Assembly (NCBI GenBank): GCA_035487355.1 | Contig: DATHMF010000027.1 | Location: 1 to 64,000 of the forward strand | DNA length: 64,000 nucleotides | From: Terriglobales bacterium | GTDB taxonomy: Bacteria > Acidobacteriota > Terriglobia > Terriglobales > Acidobacteriaceae | Direction of reading: 5' to 3' | Shown: positions 27,458 to 34,982 of the stretch, piece after piece | How the letters are laid out: every line of letters begins with the position of its first letter | Numbering within the stretch: position 1 is the stretch's first letter | The notes under the pieces: generated by a model | The model's database searches: none | What the model was told of the DNA's origin: nothing | What the model saw: only the letters and a program-made list of their open reading frames with translations | Translations under genes and position numbers: made by a program

Positions 27458-28225
27458 CTATTTAGGCTGAGCCACAACTTTGGCCTCGCGTACCTGCGAT
27501 GCTGCAGCATGTTCCGGCGCAAAGCTGATCGTATCCATGCTGTGGACCAGGTCTTCTATGTCCTTGGGGTTCATGGCCATAAAGGAAAATGTGACTGCGT
27601 AATTGGGAAGCAAGGTGAAAACCAGGGTCTGATAAATGGTCGGACTTCCCGGTACGGGCTTGGACATCATATCAATCCGATAGAATTGCTTGCCTCCAAA
27701 TGTATAGCTCTTGTCGGGATTATTCTTGTTTTTATCGGAGTTGCTTTTGTCATTGCTTTTATTTGCATGCAGAGTTTGGAATGCGCCCTGAGGTCCGGCA
27801 AACACATTAAGCGCCCCCTCCACGAAATCCTTCGGTGTTACGTTCGAACCTATCGTATCCACGCTAATGCTGACGTAGCGCATGTCGGACCCATTGGAAG
27901 CCGAGGGATTGGCGGTAAACAGTGTGTACATCCGTGTAGCTGCAGTACTGGAAGACTGCACCACGTTGCCGTCCCATCCCTCTGGATAATGGTACGAAAA
28001 TCCGAAATAGCCGTTCACATAATGCTTTGCATTGATGGTGCCATAGTCCGGGCGGGCGTCAGTTTGCGCCGGCATAGCGGCTGTGCTGGCAGAGGCGCTC
28101 TGCGTTGTTGTTGGCTTGGGATTTTGCGGTAACGAACTAGCGTTTAGAATCTGACCTACCAAGGGCGATGCCACCAGTACGATGGCACACAGCAAAGCAT
28201 TCATAACAGAACGCTGTGTGAACAT
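27458..28225 (-). CDS. Secreted protein of unknown function
   Basis: 255 residues with a signal peptide (VMNALLCAIVLVASPLVGQ), a Ser/Thr/Ala/Pro-rich linker (residues ~30-58), then a folded part starting YVNGYFGFSYHYPEGWDG, a pattern seen in PsbP-like/'YxNxxxGFsfxyP' lipoproteins of Acidobacteria. A charged Ser-Asn-Asp-Lys insert (NKSNDKSNSDKNKNNPDKS) interrupts it, then FYRIDMMSKPVPGSPTIYQT and a C-terminal helix. GGAGG precedes the ATG. A possible periplasmic or surface protein; no enzymatic motif was seen. Confidence 0.7.
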   Translation of the reverse strand: MFTQRSVMNALLCAIVLVASPLVGQILNASSLPQNPKPTTTQSASASTAAMPAQTDARPDYGTINAKHYVNGYFGFSYHYPEGWDGNVVQSSSTAATRMYTLFTANPSASNGSDMRYVSISVDTIGSNVTPKDFVEGALNVFAGPQGAFQTLHANKSNDKSNSDKNKNNPDKSYTFGGKQFYRIDMMSKPVPGSPTIYQTLVFTLLPNYAVTFSFMAMNPKDIEDLVHSMDTISFAPEHAAASQVREAKVVAQPK

Positions 28226-28696
28226 GGGAAACCTCCATTGTTTAATGGGGGATAGCTTTTGGGGGGATCAGTTATTTCTGGAGGGGTATTTACAACAAGA
28301 TAGTAGCCCAAACCTGGGCTGATGTCACTGTATTTTTGAATAGCAATGATAAGTATTTTTAATGCTTAGGCGACCGGCTTTTGGATGGCGCACACTTGGC
28401 CTTCCCAGAAGTGCTTGATTACAAACTGTTTATACATGAACCGAAGGGAGGCCGATGTTGGAAAAGGTGCTTGCAGTCGTTGTAAAAAAAGGAGCAGCGC
28501 TGCGAACGCGTTGCCCCCTGATTCATACTCACATTTTTACCAATGTTTAGAACGGCTCGAATATATGCGAGAAGTCCCAGGTGTTTTGCGAAACGCCGCT
28601 GCAACTGACGAAAAAACTCATTTACAATAAAGCCGTTTGTTCTTCCTTCCCATAAATCGTTTTGAAACTTGAAACTTACAATAAAAGGATCTTCCG
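28226..28696. other. Divergent intergenic region
   Basis: 470 bp between a leftward secreted-protein gene and the rightward sorbosone-dehydrogenase-like gene. It is AT-richer than its flanks and contains a small hairpin AGCCCA-AACC-TGGGCT near 28302. It must contain both promoters, but no pair of boxes stands out. Short frames on both strands lack ribosome sites and recognisable sequence. Confidence 0.4.
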
Positions 28697-30076
28697 ATGA
28701 AATTCTCTCGTTTCGTTGCGCTTGTCACCATGGTTTCGATTTCATCAGGAGCGTATCTGCTTCACGCTCAGACCAAAAGCCATGCGAAGAAGAAAAAAAC
28801 TCCTGCTGCGTCTGCGACCGCTCCGGCGCCAGTCATCAAAGCTCCCGTGATCACTACAGGCAAAGACGCTTTCATTGATTACACCCAGGAAAAACCAGGC
28901 GCCTACCGCAAGATTACGGTGCCAGATTTGCCGGAGCCGTTTGCAACCGAGTCTATTGATAATGGACCGAAGGTTGTACCCCGTCCTTCGGGAGCCTGGC
29001 CCCAGGCCCTGCCCGGATTCAAGGTTGAACTCTACGCTTCAGAGCTCGACAATCCACGGCTCATTCGTACCGCTCCCAACGGCGATATCTTTCTTGCTGA
29101 GAGCAATCCCGGAGTGGTGAAGATATTCCGTGGCGTGACTGCCGATGGAAAAGCTGCGGAAACGGAGGTCTTCGCCACAGGTTTCAAGAAACCTTTCGGC
29201 ATCGCTTTTTACCCTCCAGGTCCCGATCCACAGTGGGTTTACATCGGTAACACCGACGCAGTTGTCCGCTATCCTTATCACAATGGAGACATCAAGGCGG
29301 CCGGCCCGAAGCAGGTCATCGTCTCTAATCTGCCCTCTGGCGGTTTTTTGCGCGGCGGAGGCCATTGGACGCGCGACATCGCTTTTTCCCAAGACGGGAA
29401 AAAGATGTATGTTTCTGTTGGTTCGCACTCGAATAAAGATGACACTGACGGAAATTCTGTCGAAAACCGCCGGGCCGACATTCTGGAATACAACCCCGAT
29501 GGCTCGGGCTTCCGCATTTATGCCTATGGCATTCGCAATGCTGTCGGTATTGCCTTCCAACCTGAGACCGGCGAATTGTGGGCCTCAGTCAACGAACGCG
29601 ACACCTTGGGCGATGACCTTGTTCCCGATTACATCACTCATGTTGAGGAAGGCGGATTCTACGGCTGGCCCTGGTACTACATGGGTGGACACTATGATCC
29701 CCAGCACAAAGGCAAACATCCTGAACTTCAGAGCAAAGTAATAACTCCCGATGTGCTTCTGCAACCCCACTTTGCTTCGCTGGAAATGGTTTTTTACGAA
29801 AGCAGGCAGTTCCCTGCCGAATATCACGGCGATATCTTCGCCGCGGAGCACGGCTCCTGGAACCGTCACAAGCGTTCAGGATATGAGGTGATTCGCGTAC
29901 CTCTTAAGAAAGGTAAAGCTGGAGGCGAATACGAAGACTTCCTGACCGGCTTTACCACCGACGACGGCAACGTCTGGGGACGCCCCGTGGGTGTTGCTGT
30001 CGGCAATGATGGTTCATTGTTTGTCACCGACGATGGCTCCAACTCGATTTGGCGAGTCAGTTACGTAGGCAAGTAG
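28697..30076 (+). CDS. Secreted sorbosone dehydrogenase-like (PQQ-dependent sugar dehydrogenase family) protein
   Basis: 459 residues. A signal peptide (MKFSRFVALVTMVSISSGAY) and a Lys/Ala/Pro-rich linker precede a six-bladed beta-propeller of the glucose/sorbosone dehydrogenase family. Motifs are PRLIRTAPNGDIFLAES, GLxxPFGIAFYPP-type strands (here GFKKPFGIAFYPP), YVSVGSHSNKDD, ADILEYNPDGSGFRIYAYGIRNAVGIAF, HVEEGGFYGWPW, AAEHGSWNRHKRSGYEV and a final VTDDGSNSIWRVSY. Many relatives use PQQ and Ca2+, fitting the PQQ genes in this window; others use haem or have unknown cofactors. It probably oxidises aldoses or aldehydes in the periplasm. Confidence 0.85.
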   Translation: MKFSRFVALVTMVSISSGAYLLHAQTKSHAKKKKTPAASATAPAPVIKAPVITTGKDAFIDYTQEKPGAYRKITVPDLPEPFATESIDNGPKVVPRPSGAWPQALPGFKVELYASELDNPRLIRTAPNGDIFLAESNPGVVKIFRGVTADGKAAETEVFATGFKKPFGIAFYPPGPDPQWVYIGNTDAVVRYPYHNGDIKAAGPKQVIVSNLPSGGFLRGGGHWTRDIAFSQDGKKMYVSVGSHSNKDDTDGNSVENRRADILEYNPDGSGFRIYAYGIRNAVGIAFQPETGELWASVNERDTLGDDLVPDYITHVEEGGFYGWPWYYMGGHYDPQHKGKHPELQSKVITPDVLLQPHFASLEMVFYESRQFPAEYHGDIFAAEHGSWNRHKRSGYEVIRVPLKKGKAGGEYEDFLTGFTTDDGNVWGRPVGVAVGNDGSLFVTDDGSNSIWRVSYVGK

Positions 30077-30123
30077 GAGCGAAGAAAGCTCAATCATTCA
30101 GCTTACAAATAAAAGCTGACAAC

Positions 30124-30154
30124 AAAAAAGGCAGCCCTATGTGGCTGCCTTTTT
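30124..30154. terminator. Bidirectional Rho-independent terminator
   Basis: A 7-bp stem GGCAGCC (30130-30136) / GGCTGCC (30143-30149) with a 6-nt loop is flanked by six A on the left and five T on the right, so it can end transcription in both directions between the convergent dehydrogenase and peroxiredoxin genes. Confidence 0.9.
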
Positions 30155-30171
30155 CTCTGTCTCAATATAAA

Positions 30172-30717
30172 TTATTTGCTGGCCTGCAGTTGTTGCAGGT
30201 CTGCCAGCACTTCGTCGCTGTGCGTCGCCGGCTTGACCTCAAGATACACCTTGCGGATGGTGCCGGTCGGATCAATCAGAAAAGTATGGCGGGCTGCATA
30301 GGTTTGACCCTGATAGTCCTTCGCCGAGCCATATTTCTGCGACACCGTGTGATCGGCATCAGACAGCAGCTTGAAATTCAGGCCTTCCTTGGTGCAAAAA
30401 CCTTTGTGCGAGTCCACCGTATCCACGCTTACTCCAACGATGGCGGCATTCTTCTGCTCGTATTTATCCATGTCTCTTTGGAAGTTGTGGGCCTCTAACG
30501 TACAACCGGAGGTGAAATCCTTGGGATAGAAATAAAGTACGACCCACTTGCCTTGAAACTGGTTTAATGAAACCTGTTTTCCCTCCTGAGATGACAGGGT
30601 AAAATCCGGAGCTTTAGTTCCGGCTGCCGGGGCTGCGGGCTGCTGTGACTCGTCAGCCGAGAAAGATAACACCGACGCGCACACTAGAAACAGCAGCGAT
30701 ACAACGAGAATCCTCAT
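30172..30717 (-). CDS. Exported peroxiredoxin (BCP/AhpC-TSA family)
   Basis: 181 residues: a signal peptide (MRILVVSLLFLVCASVLSFS) and short Ala/Pro linker, then a thioredoxin-fold peroxiredoxin with PDFTLSSQEGKQVSLNQFQG, YFYPKDFTSGCTLEA (peroxidatic Cys72) and RHTFLIDPTGTIRKVY. The resolving Cys five residues later seen in many BCPs is absent; another Cys at about 108 (SHKGFCTKEG) could serve or the protein may be 1-Cys. AAAGGAG precedes the ATG. It likely reduces peroxides in the periplasm, possibly including H2O2 from oxidases. Confidence 0.9.
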   Translation of the reverse strand: MRILVVSLLFLVCASVLSFSADESQQPAAPAAGTKAPDFTLSSQEGKQVSLNQFQGKWVVLYFYPKDFTSGCTLEAHNFQRDMDKYEQKNAAIVGVSVDTVDSHKGFCTKEGLNFKLLSDADHTVSQKYGSAKDYQGQTYAARHTFLIDPTGTIRKVYLEVKPATHSDEVLADLQQLQASK

Positions 30718-30836
30718 AATACCGTTCTCCTTTCGTTAGAAAGGATAAATGATTTGTCTAAACTTTGGCCAGAAACAGGCTCCGCTTATCCAATAATTTA
30801 CAAACTATTTACAAAGACGCTTTTTCGCCGAATCAA

Positions 30837-31223
30837 CTATTCATGAACGAATCGTCCCAGGTTTTCCACCAGCATCTTCATCTGATGGTAAAACTCTTTG
30901 ATCCCAGGAGTATCCAGATCGAGGTCGCCACTGTGTATGTCGTTCATCAAGTCCTTTGACAGTTCCTTGGCGACGCGCATACGTTCCTCCACGACCATGG
31001 CAATGACTGAGAATGGATTTCCACCGGCCTTCTGCTCCTCCTGGATCCACTTTTGCACGGCAAACGCGGTATGCCGCGCATTGTTCATTGCTTTCCTGAA
31101 TTCCACTAATACACGTACATCCACCGTTCCAGTTTTGATATCTTGCGTTAGTTGCTTCAACTCTTCACTGGTTTTCTGCAATCGGGAAGTGAGTTCTGGA
31201 TTTGCACTTTTGTCATCGGGCAT
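30837..31223 (-). CDS. Conserved-looking helical protein of unknown function
   Basis: About 128 residues, start MPDDKS at 31223 with GAGGACAACT upstream. Predominantly helical and charged: TSRLQKTSEELKQLTQDIKTG, VDVRVLVEFRKAMNNARHTAFAVQKWIQEE, NPFSVIAMVVEERMRVAKELSKDL. No signal peptide or membrane segment, so cytoplasmic. The composition and clean frame support a real gene. I do not recognise the family. Confidence 0.65.
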   Translation of the reverse strand: MPDDKSANPELTSRLQKTSEELKQLTQDIKTGTVDVRVLVEFRKAMNNARHTAFAVQKWIQEEQKAGGNPFSVIAMVVEERMRVAKELSKDLMNDIHSGDLDLDTPGIKEFYHQMKMLVENLGRFVHE

Positions 31224-31235
31224 AGTTGTCCTCAA

Positions 31236-31548
31236 TTGCAGCGATTGTACCCAAATTCCAGGTAAAAACTCTAAAATCCACTCGGCAGAAAGCCCTCATG
31301 TTAATAGCCATAGGTTTTGAGGCTTATTTGTCTCTTGGATTGAACAGCCACCACTCTGTAGTTACCTTCGTACCTGACCTTCGAGCGAACTTCCATGTCC
31401 CGGCGAGCCTTGGCCCCAGAAAGGAACGGTTCCCAAATCGGAATAGAGTTTGATATGCTACTAGTGAGCGAGTTGATTCGCTCGACTTCCCCCCAAGTCG
31501 CTGTAAGAACCAGAATGGCAGTAAAAAAATAGCTCGCGAGGAGTTTAA
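31236..31548. other. Intergenic region upstream of the Fis-type HTH gene
   Basis: About 310 bp between divergent genes. A small hairpin GAGCGA-N6-TCGCTC (31466-31483) lies 65 bp before the HTH gene. A leftward open frame here (31301-31561) has no ribosome site and overlaps the HTH start, so I do not call it. Confidence 0.35.
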
Positions 31549-31773
31549 GTGCGCAAATCAAAAAAGAAGACTAGAACTAAGCGAAAGCCGGCAAGACCCA
31601 GATATTCCAAAGATGTCCTGGCCAAATTACGCAAAAAGCACCATATTATGAAATGGCGCGATATGCAGAAATTGGCCATCGATAAAGCAATGCGGGCCAC
31701 CAAGGGAGACAAGCTTTTGGTAGCGGCTCTACTGGGCGTGGGGAAGACGACGATTTATCGGAAAATCTCCTAG
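31549..31773 (+). CDS. Small basic Fis-type helix-turn-helix protein
   Basis: 74 residues with GTG start and GAGGAG five bases upstream. The first ~30 residues are extremely Lys/Arg-rich (RKSKKKTRTKRKPARPR). The C-terminal ~45 residues resemble the Fis-type HTH found at the end of NtrC activators: AIDKAMRATKGDKLLVAALLGVGKTTIYRKIS, ending one residue after the recognition helix. There is no AAA+ or receiver domain, so it is a free-standing DNA-binding module, perhaps a nucleoid-type or bacterial-enhancer-binding-derived regulator. Confidence 0.75.
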   Translation: MRKSKKKTRTKRKPARPRYSKDVLAKLRKKHHIMKWRDMQKLAIDKAMRATKGDKLLVAALLGVGKTTIYRKIS

Positions 31774-31932
31774 CACTTCATCCGAAATCAATCTGTTTTG
31801 ACGAAAGGGCAATTTCAGGCTTTGTCCACCGTCTTTCTCCGTTTGTATTTAAGGTGATATTCAAAACTCTTGGCTGATGTGTTCCACGTTTTGGGAGTCT
31901 GCGTCTCAGGAACCGATGCAAGGGACGTAAAC

Positions 31933-32463
31933 CTAAATCCCCCGCAAGGGAGCTTTAGCGGGATGGCCCAAAGTCTTCACCATAGTAAAAAGCGGTGTTC
32001 CAAACAAATCATGGGGACCTTCGTTGCTGCGCTGAAAACCCAGGCCTTCATAGAGCACGATCGCGTGAGTTAAGAAAGGCGTCGTGCTCAGAAACAAACG
32101 CCTGTGGCCGTGTGCAGCAGCGAAGCTCTCGATGTATTGCAAAAGCAGTTTCCCGATTTTCAAACCTCTTGCTGTGGGAACAACCGCCATGCCACGAATG
32201 TAAAGTTGTGTGCCTTTGGACACCGCGGAAGCCGTGCCCACAATAGCGTTATCATGCAACGCAACCCAGACCGGGCCTTCGCTCATACGGGCAAGCACCT
32301 GATCACTCTTCGGAGTAGTTGCCGAAAAGCCTTCTTCCGTATAAGAAGCTCTGTACTCCAGGAACGACTCGAGCAGGACTGCCGCAATCAAGGCAGCATC
32401 TTCTGCAACAGCCTGGCGTATCTCTACGCCCGGATGTTTTGATCTCGTCTTCCGCTTGTGCAT
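31933..32463 (-). CDS. GNAT family N-acetyltransferase
   Basis: 176 residues. The acetyl-CoA site motif lies in LYIRGMAVVPTARGLKIGKLLLQYIESFA (the R/Q-x-x-G-x-G/A loop is RGLKIG), followed by RLFLSTTPFLTHAIVLYEGLGF, the usual motif B with the Tyr of the catalytic region. The N-terminus GVEIRQAVAEDAALIAAVL is typical. There is no operon partner. The acceptor substrate cannot be predicted. Confidence 0.88.
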   Translation of the reverse strand: MHKRKTRSKHPGVEIRQAVAEDAALIAAVLLESFLEYRASYTEEGFSATTPKSDQVLARMSEGPVWVALHDNAIVGTASAVSKGTQLYIRGMAVVPTARGLKIGKLLLQYIESFAAAHGHRRLFLSTTPFLTHAIVLYEGLGFQRSNEGPHDLFGTPLFTMVKTLGHPAKAPLRGI

Positions 32464-32936
32464 ATCCCAATTCTAGAGCGTTTCCAGCATGGCTATGCCC
32501 TTTCGGTGGGATCACGTGTCAGGGTACGGATTTACAGGTTGCGGAAAAAGTCCCTCGTGTGTGAAGACATGTGTCGGGGCACGACTTTAGAGGTTGCGGA
32601 GAAACTCAATTCTCGTGAAGTCTTTCGGAGGGGCACAGCTTTAGCTGTGCCGGAAGTCGTTGGGAAATAACACTTCCTTGCTGCCGTAGGCATGCGCGCA
32701 GCCGGGTGAGCTTTTGGTGAGTGCTGTCTCGCACGAACCAAAAGCGAGGGCAAAGCCCTCAGATGAAAAGCGGAGCGCCCCAGAAAAACGTTTTTCCGCA
32801 GCCTCTTTAGTTGTGCCGCTAAGCTGCCAAAAATGAACAACTCCACTCTGCCGAAGGCATGGCGTAGCGAAGCTGAGCGCTAGAAAAAGTTTTACACCAA
32901 CCCTGAAGACGCTCTAAAGTAAAGACCTGAATATCT
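32464..32936. other. Intergenic region with REP-like palindromes
   Basis: 470 bp without a convincing gene. Two imperfect tandem units (about 32537-32592 and 32590-32643) each run from AGGTTGCGGA to a GGGCAC-type stem and CTTTAG. The second ends in a perfect hairpin GGCACAGCT-TT-AGCTGTGCC (32632-32651). Further hairpins lie at CTTTTGGT...ACCAAAAG (near 32712) and AGGGCAAAGCCCT (near 32749). These look like degenerate repetitive extragenic palindromes. Confidence 0.5.
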
Positions 32937-34982
32937 TCAGTTGGCTGCCTTGCGCAGCACGGCGCTCTGCCGTTCATCGGAATTGATCTGGTGCAAGAAA
33001 TCGCGGAATGCATCCAGCTTCTCTGCAGGCACAGCTACGTCCTTAATCTCGTACGTGCGCTTGTAGTGCAGCGTATTGCCGTTGACTTCGACCACGCTGG
33101 AGTAATATCCGTAATCGCATTTGGCCTCGACCGGCTGCGGCAGCTCGTCCACAACGTAGCCCGGCGGAAGCGTAATCTCGAAATCATCGGTCTGCAGGGA
33201 GGGATCGCGTAACTCCACCGGGTAAAGGCGTTTCTTGTCTTTTTCTTTTCCCAGTGCCCCGCCTTTTTGCCCGAGTACGCGTGGGCGTACTAATAATAGA
33301 TTACCCGAAGAGCGTGCGTAGTTTTCTGCAACGAAGTTATACTTCAACGTCAATGCAAGATTGTACTGATCAAGGTTCCCCACAGATGCCGATTTGATGG
33401 AAAAATTGTTCACTGAATTGCCGACGATATTTTCCACTACTTTTGCGCGCTCTGCCGGTTGCACCGCTTGAAACTCTGCGCGACGGGAAGCCGCCTCCCC
33501 TCCCGAGCGGACCTCGTCCACGTCTCCCGAAAGCATCCCCGTAGGACTCAGCGTAAATTTCGCTGAACGAGTTAGACGGCTGGCAGAAGGCGCCAGCAAA
33601 GGCGTGTGCACCAATTCGCCTCCCTCCGGTGCCGCTACAAGTCCATAGCTATCCTGAAGGTAGTAAGGCAGATAGCCAAAAGGCGTATACGAACTTGTGG
33701 GATCAAAAAACAAAAGACGGCCCAGTTTGGGGTGTTGGACAATTGCGTACAAGTTGGCGCTGGGAACGCTTTCCGGCAACCGAATGGCCAAGATAGCATG
33801 ATTGCCAGCAATAGAAGGGGTCTCGGGGACAACAATGCCTCGTTGAGTATCCACGATAACGTAGTAGGACTCAACGCCGATTTCATGCATCATGGTGCTC
33901 AACAGCGTCACCTTGTCCTTGCAATCCCCATAGCGGTTACGGAAGACTGCATCGGCAGAATGCGGTTGAAGACCGCCAATGCCAATCTGGATCTCGACGT
34001 AGCGTATATCATGCTGCATAAAAGACGCCAAAGCCTGCATCTTGTCGAGTAGCGTTGGAGCATTCGAGGTTAACTCTGCCACCTTTTTTTGAATCTCCGG
34101 AGTGGGTTGTCGGCGATCAGCGGTAAGCTGCGCATACCACAGCCCAATATCACGCCACGATCCGCTGCTCTTGGCGCGCAATGCAGAATCGCGCGGATAA
34201 TATTTCACCGTCAGACGCCCGGCAACGGCCAGCCACGATGGCATATCGTCTTCGTGCTCAACCGCCGGCAGATTCTCCGTCTCCCATACGTACTGAGTGG
34301 GCCCATCGGGCTGGGGCTTGACCTCCGCATAGTTGGACCAGTATGTAGCCATTTCCCAACCAGCAGGAAGGTTTAGCGTGAGACGGCTATGGCGCACCGG
34401 AATTTGATGTTGTAGCTGCCAGATATCCTCGAATACGTACGGCCGCTCCTTCTGCACGAACTCGTAACCGACAATGCTTCCAGGTTCAACCGCTGGAAGC
34501 TGCAAACCTTTGCGACGTTCGTCACTATAGAGATCTTCAGTCCATCCACTTTCGATGGCGTCCTTTTCATTCACCTGATACTCGGGCCCGGTCGGCGGGA
34601 TGGCCCAGGCTTTCAGATATGAGAGCTTGGTCTCGCTATCAAAATTGACTACGACTGTGCCGTATTCGTCGCGCGCCTCCGGGCGCAGGATTTTATAGGC
34701 ACGCCGGTACAGCGTCTCGATTTCACCGTTGTCCTTGACCGTGGTGTTGCGTTCATCCAGCAGGATGACCGCAACCGTCTCGGGCGGATACGCGGGCAGG
34801 GTCTGCCGTGCCGCTTCGTGCATCCAGTCGGGAGCTTTGTCAGCCGCCTTCATCGGCGATGGCAATCCCAAAACGAGCAAAGCAAGGCACATTGCGGCCC
34901 AAACTGCCGAACGCTCGCTTTTGCGCAAGAAACTACTTTTTCTGGGCAGCCTGTGCCGTCGTGAGGACGAGCTGTGACTCAT
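32937..34982 (-). CDS. DUF3857/transglutaminase-like secreted protein with intact catalytic triad
   Basis: About 680 residues from the ATG at 34982, which overlaps the upstream gene by 50 bp; an ATG at 34892 inside the signal segment is possible. A membrane/signal segment (WAAMCLALLVLGLPSPMKA) is followed by a DUF3857 beta domain (residues ~60-260, with ETLYRRAYKILRPEA), a transglutaminase core with the nucleophile in NRYGDCKDKVTLLSTMMHEIG, His in GNHAILAIRL and Asp in LLFFDPTSSYTPFGYLP, and a C-terminal DUF3858-like domain. Such proteins are exported and are thought to process or cross-link peptides; the substrate is unknown. It works next to a homologue lacking these residues. Confidence 0.85.
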   Translation of the reverse strand: MSHSSSSRRHRLPRKSSFLRKSERSAVWAAMCLALLVLGLPSPMKAADKAPDWMHEAARQTLPAYPPETVAVILLDERNTTVKDNGEIETLYRRAYKILRPEARDEYGTVVVNFDSETKLSYLKAWAIPPTGPEYQVNEKDAIESGWTEDLYSDERRKGLQLPAVEPGSIVGYEFVQKERPYVFEDIWQLQHQIPVRHSRLTLNLPAGWEMATYWSNYAEVKPQPDGPTQYVWETENLPAVEHEDDMPSWLAVAGRLTVKYYPRDSALRAKSSGSWRDIGLWYAQLTADRRQPTPEIQKKVAELTSNAPTLLDKMQALASFMQHDIRYVEIQIGIGGLQPHSADAVFRNRYGDCKDKVTLLSTMMHEIGVESYYVIVDTQRGIVVPETPSIAGNHAILAIRLPESVPSANLYAIVQHPKLGRLLFFDPTSSYTPFGYLPYYLQDSYGLVAAPEGGELVHTPLLAPSASRLTRSAKFTLSPTGMLSGDVDEVRSGGEAASRRAEFQAVQPAERAKVVENIVGNSVNNFSIKSASVGNLDQYNLALTLKYNFVAENYARSSGNLLLVRPRVLGQKGGALGKEKDKKRLYPVELRDPSLQTDDFEITLPPGYVVDELPQPVEAKCDYGYYSSVVEVNGNTLHYKRTYEIKDVAVPAEKLDAFRDFLHQINSDERQSAVLRKAAN

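Noticed and set aside
28385..28630. Small frames on both strands in the 28.2-28.7 kb gap
   Set aside because: Poor start contexts and no similarity to anything known; treated as intergenic.
31301..31561. Leftward 86-codon frame with a hydrophobic start
   Set aside because: No Shine-Dalgarno, overlaps the start of the Fis-type gene, and no recognisable sequence.
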